A stretch of DNA of 64,000 nucleotides from JAPPLB01 sp965204095 (GCA_965204095.1 OZ241991.1:5642001-5706000), one strand, 5' to 3'. Positions 27,158-35,956 are shown, counted from the first letter of the stretch. The notes: a model not told the origin generated them from the letters alone. Translations and numbers: made by a program.

Positions 27158-28030
27158 TCAGCGGTTGGGTCTTGATGGCTTTTCCGAATTTCCGGAAGCG
27201 GTGTCCTGGCCACCGGGCTGCTGGTCTCCTTGCGGCAGCGTCCGATGCTCGAGCGGCACCTCGTATATCCGTCCCATCCCCGAGGGCAAGAAAAATACGC
27301 CGCCAATAATGGGGATGAGCAGGTACATTTCCCTCTTGATATCCAATGGACCTACTAGCCCTATAAGGATCGCAGCTGTAATCCCCGTGGCGACCCATCC
27401 CGGCCATCGTTTGGCGAACGGGCGATAGGTGAGAACCTTGCGCACGTCCTTCTTCGGGAAGGTGCGCGTCTGCCCGTCCTTGAGCACGAGTTTGATGGAG
27501 TCGGCCGTGGCCGAGTCGAAGCGGCCCTTGATCCTCCAGCTCTGCGGAGGGGCCGCGTCCAGGTACAGCTGTACCTGGGTCTTGGTATGGTGCGGCACGG
27601 CTTGCACCCGGGACCAGTCCGTCTTCTTCGCCGTCGCTACCCTGAGCCGCTGATAGGCGGCCGAGCCCTTGATCTGTTTGTTCCTCCGTGCGAACTGCCA
27701 AGGCAGCCTGCCGGAGGTAGTGTACGTCCTCGGGTTGGCGCCCGCATCCAGCAACGCCTCGATCACGGCCGGGTCGGAGGTATCCCGTGCCGCCCGGTGC
27801 AAGGCGGTGAGTCCTTGCGTGTCCGGCTTGTTCGGATCCTCCCCGGCGCTGAGACAGGCCCTCACCTCGTCCACGGTGGCGGACTCGAAAAACTTCGCTG
27901 TATTCCAGCCCTGGCAGCTCTGGGCCGCCGCTGTCGGCAGGCCGGCCACCAGAAGCAGGCCAGCCAACCCAGCGGCCGTGATTTTCCTGAAAAGACTTCT
28001 GATGCTTGTGTTTTCAGTGAGATTCTTCAT
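27158..28030 (-). CDS. Secreted ankyrin-repeat protein with DWSRVQAL domain
   Basis: A 290-residue paralogue: signal peptide, SCQGWNTAKFFESATVDEVRACLSAG, two ankyrin repeats, DWSRVQAVPHHTKTQVQLYLDAAP, DGQTRTFPKKDVRKV, two membrane helices and IYEVPLEHR. The N-terminal half is almost the same as that of 24031-24903 at DNA level (including the 5' leader bases), while the membrane and tail parts differ. This is a pattern of partial gene conversion or recent duplication with C-terminal divergence. Confidence 0.8.
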   Translation of the reverse strand: MKNLTENTSIRSLFRKITAAGLAGLLLVAGLPTAAAQSCQGWNTAKFFESATVDEVRACLSAGEDPNKPDTQGLTALHRAARDTSDPAVIEALLDAGANPRTYTTSGRLPWQFARRNKQIKGSAAYQRLRVATAKKTDWSRVQAVPHHTKTQVQLYLDAAPPQSWRIKGRFDSATADSIKLVLKDGQTRTFPKKDVRKVLTYRPFAKRWPGWVATGITAAILIGLVGPLDIKREMYLLIPIIGGVFFLPSGMGRIYEVPLEHRTLPQGDQQPGGQDTASGNSEKPSRPNR

Positions 28031-28148
28031 GGCTCCCTCTGGCTGACCCGAAGCTCCCTGATCAACACCGCCCCCTCCCGCTGCTCGCCGTGGCCGCGGG
28101 GTTCACTCAGTCCCGAAGCGGCTCTTCCTGCTTCCCGGAAGCGTTGTC

Positions 28149-29024
28149 CTAGTCGCCGGACTGCTGGGCGGCTTGCGGTGGCGTCCGGTATCTGGGGGGT
28201 ACGCTGTAAATCGCACCCATCCCCGAGACGAAGAAAGCAAGGATCGCGGACGGAAGGGTGGTTGTTGCATGGACTCCTGCCATTGTTGACCCGGAGACAT
28301 TGTCGACACTAGCGCTCATGCTGAGCAGGGTTTGCATGATCCCGAAAACAACCCCCAGCGTGATCCACCCCGGCGTTCGTTTCGAGAACGGACGGGGGAC
28401 GAGAACCTTGTTCACGGACGACTTCGAAAAGGTGCGCGTCTGACCATCCTTGAACAGCAGCGTGATGGAATCCGTCGTGGCCGCTTCGAAACGACCCTTG
28501 AACCTACGGACGGGAGCGGCATCCTGATACAGCCGCACCTCAGTCTTGGTATTGCGTGCTACAGCCTGCACTCGGGACCAGTCCGCCTTCTTCGCCGTCC
28601 CACTCCTAATCTGCGCTGGCACTGACACGATCCTGAGCCGCTGATAGGCGTCGGAGTCTTTGATCCTGTCGTTCTTACGCGCGAATTGCCAGGGCAGCCG
28701 GCCGGCTCTGCTGTACGCCCGCGGGTTGGCGCCCGCATCCAGCAACGCCTCGATCACGGCCGGATCGGAGGTCTTCCGTGCTGCCCGATGCAGGGCGGTG
28801 AGTCCTTGTGTGTCCGACTTGTTCGGGTTCTCACCGGCGCTGAGACAGGCCCTTACCTCGTCCACCGTGGCGGTCGCGAAAAACTTCGCTGTATTCCAGC
28901 CCTGGCAGCTCTGGGCCGTCGCCGCCGTCGGCAAGCCGGCCGCCAGCAGCAGGGACGCAAGACCAGCCGCCGTGATCTTCCTACAAAAACTTCTGCTGAT
29001 TCTATCCCTCGTGGGATGCCTCAT
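28149..29024 (-). CDS. Secreted ankyrin-repeat protein with DWSRVQAL domain
   Basis: A 291-residue paralogue, last of the cluster. The signal peptide ends TATAQS; SCQGWNTAKFFATATVDEV, two ankyrin repeats and ten extra residues (SVPAQIRSGT) precede DWSRVQAVARNTKTEV. LYQDAAPVRRFKGRFEAATTDSI and DGQTRTFSKSSVNKV complete the beta domain, followed by two membrane segments and IYSVPPRYR. The residues around the membrane entry (RTPGWITLGV) match the broken first paralogue, so those two are closest relatives in that part. Confidence 0.8.
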   Translation of the reverse strand: MRHPTRDRISRSFCRKITAAGLASLLLAAGLPTAATAQSCQGWNTAKFFATATVDEVRACLSAGENPNKSDTQGLTALHRAARKTSDPAVIEALLDAGANPRAYSRAGRLPWQFARKNDRIKDSDAYQRLRIVSVPAQIRSGTAKKADWSRVQAVARNTKTEVRLYQDAAPVRRFKGRFEAATTDSITLLFKDGQTRTFSKSSVNKVLVPRPFSKRTPGWITLGVVFGIMQTLLSMSASVDNVSGSTMAGVHATTTLPSAILAFFVSGMGAIYSVPPRYRTPPQAAQQSGD

Positions 29025-29216
29025 GACAAGGTCATGGTATCACCAGGCTGAGAGGCTAGACGTATGACCGTGTAGTAGTAACGATCCTTTCTGCAACGTT
29101 GCACCCGCTCCCCGATTTTCACGCTTTAGACCCTCTTTAGACGCAGCAAAAAGCGCGGCGTTAATACAATCCTCATTGAAAGATGCTTGCAGGGTAACTG
29201 CTCGTGAAAATCGGTT

Positions 29217-29480
29217 AACAGCCCGTGTCAAAAGTCCCGTGGAAGGCGCGGCGGGCTCCTGCGGTCGCTCGGCGCGGAGTGAGGAGGATGGCGATCCGGG
29301 TGATCTCCTCCGACGAACGACAAAGCCGACGGCCGCAAATGTCCGTCGCCCAAAGGGTTACGCGCCGCTCCCGCTCGGCTGCGTGGAGAGCGCGGCGCCA
29401 CGTTCCTGGAACGGCTAGTCGTTACGCCATCAGCCTCGGGGCGCGTAACGCCGCCCGCGTGACTTTTGACACGGGCTGTT
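29217..29480 (+). repeat. Family B repeat, copy B2 (intact, short form)
   Basis: A 264-bp element with perfect 20-bp terminal inverted repeats (AACAGCCCGTGTCAAAAGTC and its complement). No coding content. Its right end directly abuts the IS110-family element. Confidence 0.9.
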
Positions 29481-29500
29481 GATATGGTGTGACCTGTCAA

Positions 29501-29804
29501 GTTTGGGCACAGCAATTGCGTTAAGATGTCCGGGAAAGGGACCTAAGATGTCCGGGAAAGGGACCTCCTTTTCGTTGGTTCTACTTCTCAGACGGAGAGC
29601 GGGACGCCGGGGCTCGAAGCGACGTTCGGATCCTGCTGATATGCGCGGGTTGGGTACCGCCTGACTGGTATTCGTCGCGGAGCTGCCTCACTCTAAGTAC
29701 GAAGATCGCCCTGCGGCGCTTCCTAACAGCCACGAGGGTTCTCCCGAGACGGCCCCGGCGTCCTGCTCTCGGTCTGAGAAGATTTTCTGTTTCACGGTCC
29801 TTGT
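29501..29804 (-). ncRNA. Candidate guide (bridge/seek) RNA region of the IS1111-type element
   Basis: IS110-family recombinases use an RNA from the non-coding end of the element to choose the target; in IS1111-type elements it comes from the region downstream of the transposase. This 300-bp segment is that region. I have not folded it, so the RNA boundaries and guide loops are not defined; the call rests on element layout alone. Confidence 0.35.
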
Positions 29805-30929
29805 TCAGGCCGCTTCCGACAACAGCTGTTGGCGCTTCACCTCCTTGGTAATCGCCCACATGAATCCCAACAGTTCCCGAGCGATCGCGACGACGATGAC
29901 GGTGGACGGCTTGCCGCGCGCTGCCATGCGCCGGAACTTGCCGCACAAGCGTTGCTGGGCTTGCCAGGCCAGGGCTTGCACCTGGGGCGAAGACTTTTCG
30001 GCGCGGCGCTGAATCACGGCCGTCTTGCGGGCGGGAAAACGGTAGCCCCAAGCGCATTCGATCAACATGCGGCGTACGTGCGTATTGCCGGCTTTGGTCA
30101 ACCCTCCCTGGCGGCGCCGCGACCCCGAGGAGGCTTCGCTCGGTGTCAACCCGACAAAGCTCATCAACTCCGGGGGCCGGCTGAAACGCGTGAGGTCGCC
30201 CAGTTCGGCCAGCATCGTCATGGAGGCGATCTGGTCGACCCCGCGCAAGGCCGTCAAGGCCGTCGCCGTCTCGCCCAGGCTCCACTCTTCGATCGCCTCC
30301 CGCAACACCTGCTCCAGACTGGCCGTGCGCGCCTGGGCTTGCCGCACTGCCTCGATGTATTCCTCGAAGACGATCTGCTGATGTGGCGAGGCGAAGCGTT
30401 GCCGCTCCAGCCAACGAAAATGCGCCTGCGTCCAACGTTGTCGGCCCTCATAGACCTTGCCGTGGCGCAGCAGGAAAGCGTTCAGGCGTTGCCGCATCTG
30501 CTTGTCGACGATCTTGAGATCCTCGCGCGCGCGGCTGAGATCGCGCACCGCTTCGTGATCTTCGCCCGGAACCCACACGGCGCTGAGATCGCCGCGACGG
30601 TCCAAACGCGCCAGTGAAAGCGCGTCGCGGCGGTCGGTCTTGATGCGCTCGCCGGGCGAACGCGGAATCAACGACGGCGCCACCACCGTGACGGCCTGCC
30701 CCAGCTTCAGCAACTGGCGGTACAGCCCGTAGCCGCAAGGTCCGGCTTCGTAGCAGAACTTGAGTCGTCGGCCGCTCCGCGAAAGCCGCTGAACCATCCG
30801 CCGCACCGCTTCGGCCTCATGCGGGATCATGCCCCAAAAACGCGGTTCGCTGTTGTCGTTATCGGCGATGCCGACAGCGATCATCTCTTTGTGAACGTCC
30901 AGTCCAATGTAGTTGCTAAACTCCCTCAT
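29805..30929 (-). CDS. IS110 family transposase (DEDD recombinase)
   Basis: A 374-residue recombinase. The N-terminal DEDD domain begins YIGLDVHKEMI (first Asp) and includes FCYEAGPCGYGLYRQL (Glu) and RIKTDRRDALSLA (paired Asp). The C-terminal Transposase_20 domain has LTALRGVDQIASMTMLAELGD, FVGLTPSEASSGSRRRQGGLTKAGN and the conserved Ser near its centre. The length is normal, with no frameshift, so it may be active. The start at 30929 (MREFSNYIGLDVHK) was chosen over an upstream ATG at 31013, which lies in the subterminal repeat. Confidence 0.92.
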   Translation of the reverse strand: MREFSNYIGLDVHKEMIAVGIADNDNSEPRFWGMIPHEAEAVRRMVQRLSRSGRRLKFCYEAGPCGYGLYRQLLKLGQAVTVVAPSLIPRSPGERIKTDRRDALSLARLDRRGDLSAVWVPGEDHEAVRDLSRAREDLKIVDKQMRQRLNAFLLRHGKVYEGRQRWTQAHFRWLERQRFASPHQQIVFEEYIEAVRQAQARTASLEQVLREAIEEWSLGETATALTALRGVDQIASMTMLAELGDLTRFSRPPELMSFVGLTPSEASSGSRRRQGGLTKAGNTHVRRMLIECAWGYRFPARKTAVIQRRAEKSSPQVQALAWQAQQRLCGKFRRMAARGKPSTVIVVAIARELLGFMWAITKEVKRQQLLSEAA

Positions 30930-31104
30930 GACCTGTCCTCCTCGATGCGGCTCTGCGCATCGTGCTTCTCGCTCGTAAGCGTAACCCGCGTTCCTCGCGG
31001 TTGGACAGGTCACTCCATAATGTCTAAGCCCGAGTGTCCACCGTCGACCAGGCCCCGGAGCTGCAAATCACCGCTCTCATTACTTGATCGAGGAGATCGC
31101 ACTG

Positions 31105-31665
31105 CTACTCGATGCCATAGAGCGCGAGAATCTCCGACCAGCGATTCTGCGCCTTGAGCAGCAGCTCCATCACGTCGCGCACGCAGCCGGATCCGCCGGG
31201 TGACGGCGTGACGTAGTTCGCGGCGGCAAGCGTCTCCGCTCGTGAGTTCGACGGCGCGGCCGCCAGCCCCACTCTGCGCATGATCGGAACGTCGGTGATG
31301 TCGTCTCCGATGTAGGCCACTTCCGACGCCGGCAAACCCGAATCCGCGAGAATCTCCTCCAGCAGAGGCAGCTTGCGCGTGTCGCCCTGATAGAGGTAGC
31401 TCATTTTCGCGCTGCGCGCCCGCTCTTCGACCGCCGGGGAGCTGCGGCCGCTGATGATTCCCGTTGCGATGCCTGTCCGGTGGGCCCATTGCAGGGCGAT
31501 GCCGTCCTGCGAATCGAACGTCTTCGTCTCGAACAAGCCGCCGTCGGGCGCCGGAAGAAAGTAGATGTGGCCGTTGCTCAGAACTCCGTCGCAATCCATC
31601 AGCAGGAGCTTGATGCGGGCCGCTCGTTCCAGCAGCTCTGGAGAATACTCGGAAGTGTGGCTCAT
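31105..31665 (-). CDS. kdsC: 3-deoxy-D-manno-octulosonate 8-phosphate phosphatase (KdsC type HAD)
   Basis: A 186-residue HAD phosphatase of the KdsC subfamily, removing phosphate from KDO-8-phosphate in lipopolysaccharide core synthesis. Motif I is LLLMDCDGVLSNG (nucleophile Asp and general acid Asp), motif II is IISGRSS, and the second metal-binding site is YIGDDITDVPIM. The length and absence of a cap domain are standard for tetrameric KdsC. No other kds gene is adjacent. Its presence argues for a Gram-negative envelope. Confidence 0.88.
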   Translation of the reverse strand: MSHTSEYSPELLERAARIKLLLMDCDGVLSNGHIYFLPAPDGGLFETKTFDSQDGIALQWAHRTGIATGIISGRSSPAVEERARSAKMSYLYQGDTRKLPLLEEILADSGLPASEVAYIGDDITDVPIMRRVGLAAAPSNSRAETLAAANYVTPSPGGSGCVRDVMELLLKAQNRWSEILALYGIE

Positions 31666-31695
31666 GGGTTCTTCTGAGTGTAGCCGAGCGCCTCT

Positions 31696-31908
31696 CAGCA
31701 GTCCGTGGTAACAGTCCCGTGGTACGAAGGAAAAAGCGCGGCGGGCTCCTGCTCATCCTCGGCGCGGAGTGAGGCGGACCTCCGATCCGGGTGATCTCCT
31801 CCGACGAACGACAAAGCCGACGACTGCAAATGTCCGTCGCCCGAAGGGTTACGCGCCGCTTCCGGTCAACGGCACAGAGGGTGCAGTGCCGTGTTCCTGG
31901 AACGGCTA
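31696..31908 (+). repeat. Family B repeat, copy B3 (left part only)
   Basis: The left about 213 bp of family B, starting CAGCAGTCCGTGG. It ends at AACGGCTA, the point where copy A12 begins; in intact B2 the same spot reads AACGGCTAGTCG. The right end of B is missing. Confidence 0.82.
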
Positions 31909-32219
31909 GCCTGCATTTCTCACCACGTGGCGAGGCGAAGTGCGTGAGAGGGCCGTCAGGACGAGGCGCGCGCCGCTTGGCGAGCAAAACATGGCCTTCA
32001 AGGTTCTTTACGAAACACGAAACACGGCCTTTACGGTTCGCCGGCCGCCAGACATTTCTTCTTGGAGCGAATCAGGCCCCCGCCAACGTTTTTCACGAGA
32101 CACGAGACACGAGACACGAAACACGGCTTTTAAGTTTTTCACGAATCACGAGACACGAAACACGAATCACGGCCTTTTTTCGCGTGCTTCGACCGTCGGG
32201 TGGTGAGAAATGCAGGCTA
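31907..32219 (+). repeat. Family A repeat, copy A12, expanded by heptamers and module E
   Basis: A 313-bp composite. Intact left and right family A ends with CTA flanks enclose heptamer arrays (about 32015-32035 and 32096-32175) and one copy of module E (32022-32098). The right edge supplies the TAG stop of the Nramp-like gene. Confidence 0.88.
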
Positions 32220-33464
32220 GCGGGCGAAGCGCTCGATGATGCCGGCCATTCCCACATACGCGAAGAACACGAAACCCAGCACCAGGATCGCGTTGTGACT
32301 CCAGTGATTCAGGAAACCCGAGCCGACCCAACCCCGCCGGTTGTTCATGATCAGGAGCGTAAGCGCCAGCAACGGCAGGAAGAACGCGGCCACGACGCCG
32401 AACGCCAGTTGGATGGACCGCACCGGCGTGAGCAGGAAGACCAGTGGAACCGTCGAGATGAACGCCAGGTAGGCGCGGTACCCCTTCGTCTTGCGCAGAT
32501 CATGCTCTTGATGCAGACCGGGCTTCTTCCCGCTGCGCAGGCCCATGAAGTCCGCGAACAGATAGGGGAGGCTTTGCCAGACCCCCAGCAGGCTCGAGAA
32601 CACCGCTCCCCAGAACCCCAGAAGAAAGGCGGTGCGGCCCCAATCCCCGACCACTTGAGCCAGTTCGTCCGCCATTTCGATCGCCAGTGTCGCGCCCTGG
32701 TTCGAAACGTCGATGCGCGAGCCGATGATGATCACCGCCATGCCGAACAGCGCCGTCATCACGTAGCCGACGGTCAGATCGATGCGGCAGATGCGAACGT
32801 TCTCGCGGCCGCGCCGGTCCTGCTCGCGGATCCAATAGCCGTAGGACATCATCGTCACCGTCCCTCCGACTCCGCCCATCACGCCCAGCAGCCATGCCGA
32901 GCCGGTCGCCGGAACGGATGGGATGAAACCGCGCGCAATCGCCGCCCAGTCCGGCCCCATCAGCAGCACCGTCAGCACGACCGTCACGAACATCACCCCG
33001 ATGCACGCTGACATCAACAGCTCGAACAACCGGAAGCTCCCGTAGCGCACCAGCGCATAGCCGGCGAATGAGTGCATGGCGCCCCAGATGATCTTCGTTC
33101 GATCCGGATCGTCGCTGAGTGGGATGAAGGCGCTTCCGGCCACCCCGCAGGCGCTCGCCAGTGCCCCTCCGACCGGCAGCGTGAACAGGATGAGATAGGC
33201 CAGAAAGACCCACTGAATCCAACCGCCCAGATTCCAGACCCAGCCTTCCAGCAAGGTCGAGTCGGTTGCGAGTTGCCAGCGGGCCAGGCCTTCGTTGAGG
33301 GTCCACTTGAGAATGGCTCCCGCCAGAACCGCCCAGAGGACGGCCAGGCCCACCTCCGAACCGGCCAGCGTCGCCGTCAGCAGGTCTCCCGCCCCTACCC
33401 CCGTCGCCGCCACCAGAATCCCCGGAGCGATGATCGTGAAGACGGAAGGAGAGCGCCGTGCCAT
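32217..33464 (-). CDS. Nramp-related membrane transporter with atypical metal-binding motifs
   Basis: A 415-residue integral membrane protein with about 11 transmembrane segments and the overall Nramp pattern (APGILVAATGVGAGDL at the start, later GWVGSGFLNHW). In canonical Mn2+/Fe2+ Nramp proteins TM1 carries DPGN and TM6 carries MPH. Here TM1 reads GVGAGDLLTAT and the TM6 region MMSYGYW, so the usual metal ligands are not conserved. The ion may therefore differ (Nramp-related magnesium or non-metal transporters exist) or selectivity may be altered. The TAG stop lies in the right edge of repeat A12. Confidence 0.78.
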   Translation of the reverse strand: MARRSPSVFTIIAPGILVAATGVGAGDLLTATLAGSEVGLAVLWAVLAGAILKWTLNEGLARWQLATDSTLLEGWVWNLGGWIQWVFLAYLILFTLPVGGALASACGVAGSAFIPLSDDPDRTKIIWGAMHSFAGYALVRYGSFRLFELLMSACIGVMFVTVVLTVLLMGPDWAAIARGFIPSVPATGSAWLLGVMGGVGGTVTMMSYGYWIREQDRRGRENVRICRIDLTVGYVMTALFGMAVIIIGSRIDVSNQGATLAIEMADELAQVVGDWGRTAFLLGFWGAVFSSLLGVWQSLPYLFADFMGLRSGKKPGLHQEHDLRKTKGYRAYLAFISTVPLVFLLTPVRSIQLAFGVVAAFFLPLLALTLLIMNNRRGWVGSGFLNHWSHNAILVLGFVFFAYVGMAGIIERFAR

Positions 33465-33491
33465 CAGCCATCAAGACAGTACAGCCCGCTG

Positions 33492-34002
33492 GCAGTCCGT
33501 GTCAAAAGTCCCGTGGTGCAAAGGAAAAAGCGCGGCGGGCTCCTGCTCATCCTCGGCGCGGAGTGAGGAGGATGGCGATCCGGGTGATCTCCTCCGACGA
33601 ACGACAAAGCCGACGACCTTAGCCTGCATTTCTCACCACGTGGCGAGGCGAAGTGCGTGAGAGGGCCGTCAGGACGAGGCGCGAGCCGCTTGGCGCGCGC
33701 AGGCGTACTTGAACAGTACGTTGAGCACGGCAAGCCAGCGCAACGAAGTCCTGGCGGTCTTATCGCGTGCTTCGACCGTCGGGTGGTGAGAAATGCAGGT
33801 TAGGCGGTCGCCTCCGTGTTCACGCCAGGCAGCAAGATCGGAACCGCCGTTGGAACAAAAAAAGTCCGTCGCCCAAAGGGTTACGCGCCGCTTCCGGTCA
33901 ACGGCACAGAGGGTGCAGTGCCACGTTCCTGGAACGGCTAGGCGTTACGCCAATGGTGCTGGGGCGCGTAACGCCGCCCGCGTGACTTTTGACACGGGCT
34001 GC
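33492..34002 (+). repeat. Family B repeat, copy B4, interrupted by family A copy A13
   Basis: Both B ends are present (GCAGTCCGTGTCAAAAGTC left, complement right). Removing the A13 insertion leaves an element of about 330 bp matching B1, including the AAAGTCCGTCGCCCAAAGGG block and the GTTACG segments. Confidence 0.88.
33620..33802 (+). repeat. Family A repeat, copy A13, nested in B4
   Basis: A 183-bp full copy. The left junction is GACGACCTTA-GCCTGC and the right junction GCAGG-TTAGGCGGTCG, against GACGACCTTAGGCGGTCG in uninterrupted B1 (6118-6135). The insertion therefore duplicated TA or TTA. Confidence 0.95.
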
Positions 34003-34184
34003 TATGGACCGCTGTCCACTCCATGCTTGACTGGCCGCCATGTCCGGCGGAAAAGCGATTTGAAACCGGCCGGGGCGTATTGAGCGCCCATTGCTACAAT
34101 CCGGTGGGAAGTTCTGCCGGCGCCCCGGCCTGCGCGTTGGTCGAGGCCGGCGCCGCGAAATTCGCATCCATTTCACCGGACGGA

Positions 34185-35951
34185 ATGACTACAGCCCATT
34201 CGAGCGGTCCTGGAGGCCTCCGCTACCAGGCCGATGAAAACCCGCCCGCGGCGCTTGCCCTCGGTCTCGGCCTTCAGATCGCCGTTCTCACTGTCGCCGC
34301 CGTCATATTGATCCCGACGGTCGTGATGCGGACCGCCGGCGTGTCCGAGGCCTATCTGTCATGGGCGGTTTTTGCCTCGGTCGCGGTCAGCGGAGCGGCA
34401 ACGATGCTGCAAGCAATCCGGGCCGGCCGCATCGGCACGGGTCACATGCTCGTCATGGGTACTTCCGGGGCTTTCATCGCTCTCTGCATCTCGGCGGTCG
34501 AAGAGGGCGGCCCGGCGCTGCTCGCCACCCTGGTCGTCATATCGTCGCTCATGCCGTTCCTGCTGTCCGCGCGGCTTTCGTTGTTCCAGCGGGTTCTGAC
34601 GCCGACGGTCTCCGGAACGGTGATCATGTTGATACCCGTAACCGTGATACCTGCTGTTTGGGGGCTGTTGTCGGCGGTGCCTGCCGGAAGCTCGGTGTTC
34701 GCGGCGCCGCTGAGTTCCCTGGCTGTGGTGCTCTTTATCGTCGGCGTCGTTTGGAAGGCGTCGGCAGCGCTGCGTCTCTGGGCGCCGGTGATCGGTGTCG
34801 TCGCCGGCTCGGTGGTGGCTGCTTTTTTCGGTCTCTTCGAGTTGGACCCCGTCGCTGGGGCTTCGTGGATCGGCATGCCGGCTAATGAGTGGCCGGGTTT
34901 CGACCTCGACTTCGGTCCGGCTTTCTGGGCTCTTCTCCCGGCCTTCCTGCTCGTGGCCATGATCGCCACCATACGGACCGTTACCAGCGCCGTCGCCGTG
35001 CAGCGCGTCTCCTGGCGCCGGCCGCGGGCAGTGGACTTCCGGGCGGTGCAGGGAGCGATGAATGTGAATGCCTTGGTCAACCTGTTGTCCGGTCTCGCCG
35101 GAACCGTGCCGAACTCGGCCCTGACGATAGGCGTATCGGTGACCCGGCTCACCGGCGTGGGCGCCCGCAGCGTTGGGTTCGCGGCCGGGGCGGTGTTCGT
35201 CGCGCTGGCGTTCCTTCCGAAAGCCCTCGCCCTCGTACTGGCGATACCGGACCCGGTGCTCGGGGCCTATCTTGCCGTAATGATGGTGATGCTCTTCCTG
35301 GTCGGCATGAAGATCTCTGCGCAGGATGGGATCGACTTGCGCAAGGGCCTGATCGTCGGCATCGGCTTCTGGATCGGGGTCGGCTTCCAGGCCGGCCTGA
35401 TCTTTCCTGAGCAGGTCTCGGCCTTCGCGGGCGGTCTGTTTCGAAATGCCGTTACGGCCGGCGGCCTCGCGGCCATCCTGATGACCCTGTTCGTGGAGTT
35501 GACGAAACCCCGCCGCGACCGGATCGAGACGGAGCTCGATCTCTCGGTCCTGCCGAGGATCCGGGAGTTTCTCGGCGCGTTCGCCACTCGCAACGGCTGG
35601 GACACGGCCATGACGGACCGGCTTGACGCCGCCGGTGAGGAAACCCTGGTGACGCTCATCCGGCAACACGAAGCGCAGGAGGAACGCCCCAAGAGGCGCT
35701 TGAGCCTGGTCGCATACAGGGAAGGCGATGGGGCGGTTCTCGAGTTCGTCGCGGCATACGGAGAGGACAACATCCAGGATCAACTCTCGATGCTCGGTGA
35801 TCAGGCTGATGTCGCGCTTGCCGAACGGGAAGTGTCGCTGCGGCTGTTGCGCCACTTTGCGGACTCGGTTAGCCACCGGCAATATCACGGGAAGGATATC
35901 GTCACCGTCCACGTGAAAGCGCCGCAGCCGGCTCGCCCCCCCAAGGTGTGA
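34185..35951 (+). CDS. NCS2 family nucleobase permease with C-terminal cytoplasmic domain
   Basis: A 588-residue protein. Residues about 15-445 form the multi-helix NCS2 (xanthine/uracil permease, solute carrier 23) domain, with TVPNSALTIGVSVTRLTGVGARSVGFAAGA being the conserved substrate-binding region (QNxG position replaced by PNSA). The last about 125 residues (ETELDLSVLPRIREFLGAFATRNGW to DIVTVHV) are soluble and resemble a histidine-kinase-like ATPase or anti-sigma type domain (NGW...RL..A.EE.L, then beta strands). The start at 34185 was preferred to an upstream in-frame ATG because the upstream codons are non-hydrophobic and lack family likeness. The substrate is unknown. Confidence 0.78.
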   Translation: MTTAHSSGPGGLRYQADENPPAALALGLGLQIAVLTVAAVILIPTVVMRTAGVSEAYLSWAVFASVAVSGAATMLQAIRAGRIGTGHMLVMGTSGAFIALCISAVEEGGPALLATLVVISSLMPFLLSARLSLFQRVLTPTVSGTVIMLIPVTVIPAVWGLLSAVPAGSSVFAAPLSSLAVVLFIVGVVWKASAALRLWAPVIGVVAGSVVAAFFGLFELDPVAGASWIGMPANEWPGFDLDFGPAFWALLPAFLLVAMIATIRTVTSAVAVQRVSWRRPRAVDFRAVQGAMNVNALVNLLSGLAGTVPNSALTIGVSVTRLTGVGARSVGFAAGAVFVALAFLPKALALVLAIPDPVLGAYLAVMMVMLFLVGMKISAQDGIDLRKGLIVGIGFWIGVGFQAGLIFPEQVSAFAGGLFRNAVTAGGLAAILMTLFVELTKPRRDRIETELDLSVLPRIREFLGAFATRNGWDTAMTDRLDAAGEETLVTLIRQHEAQEERPKRRLSLVAYREGDGAVLEFVAAYGEDNIQDQLSMLGDQADVALAEREVSLRLLRHFADSVSHRQYHGKDIVTVHVKAPQPARPPKV

Positions 35952-35956
35952 GGGTT

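Larger units (their letters stand above)
29482..31021 (-). mobile_element. IS110 family insertion sequence, IS1111-type layout
   Basis: Subterminal inverted repeats GTGACCTGTCAA (29489-29500) and TGGACAGGTCAC (31002-31013) bracket one transposase gene. About 316 bp of non-coding DNA lies on the 3' side of the transposase and only about 85 bp on the 5' side. Subterminal repeats and a long 3' non-coding end fit the IS1111 subgroup rather than IS110 proper. Exact ends cannot be fixed without an empty site. Two 22-bp tandem repeats (TAAGATGTCCGGGAAAGGGA and two more bases) lie at 29522-29565. Confidence 0.75.

Noticed and set aside
33620..33802. A fixed 4-bp CTAG duplication for family A
   Set aside because: Several copies have TTA or mixed TTA/CTA flanks and different fourth bases; only TA is shared by all intact edges.
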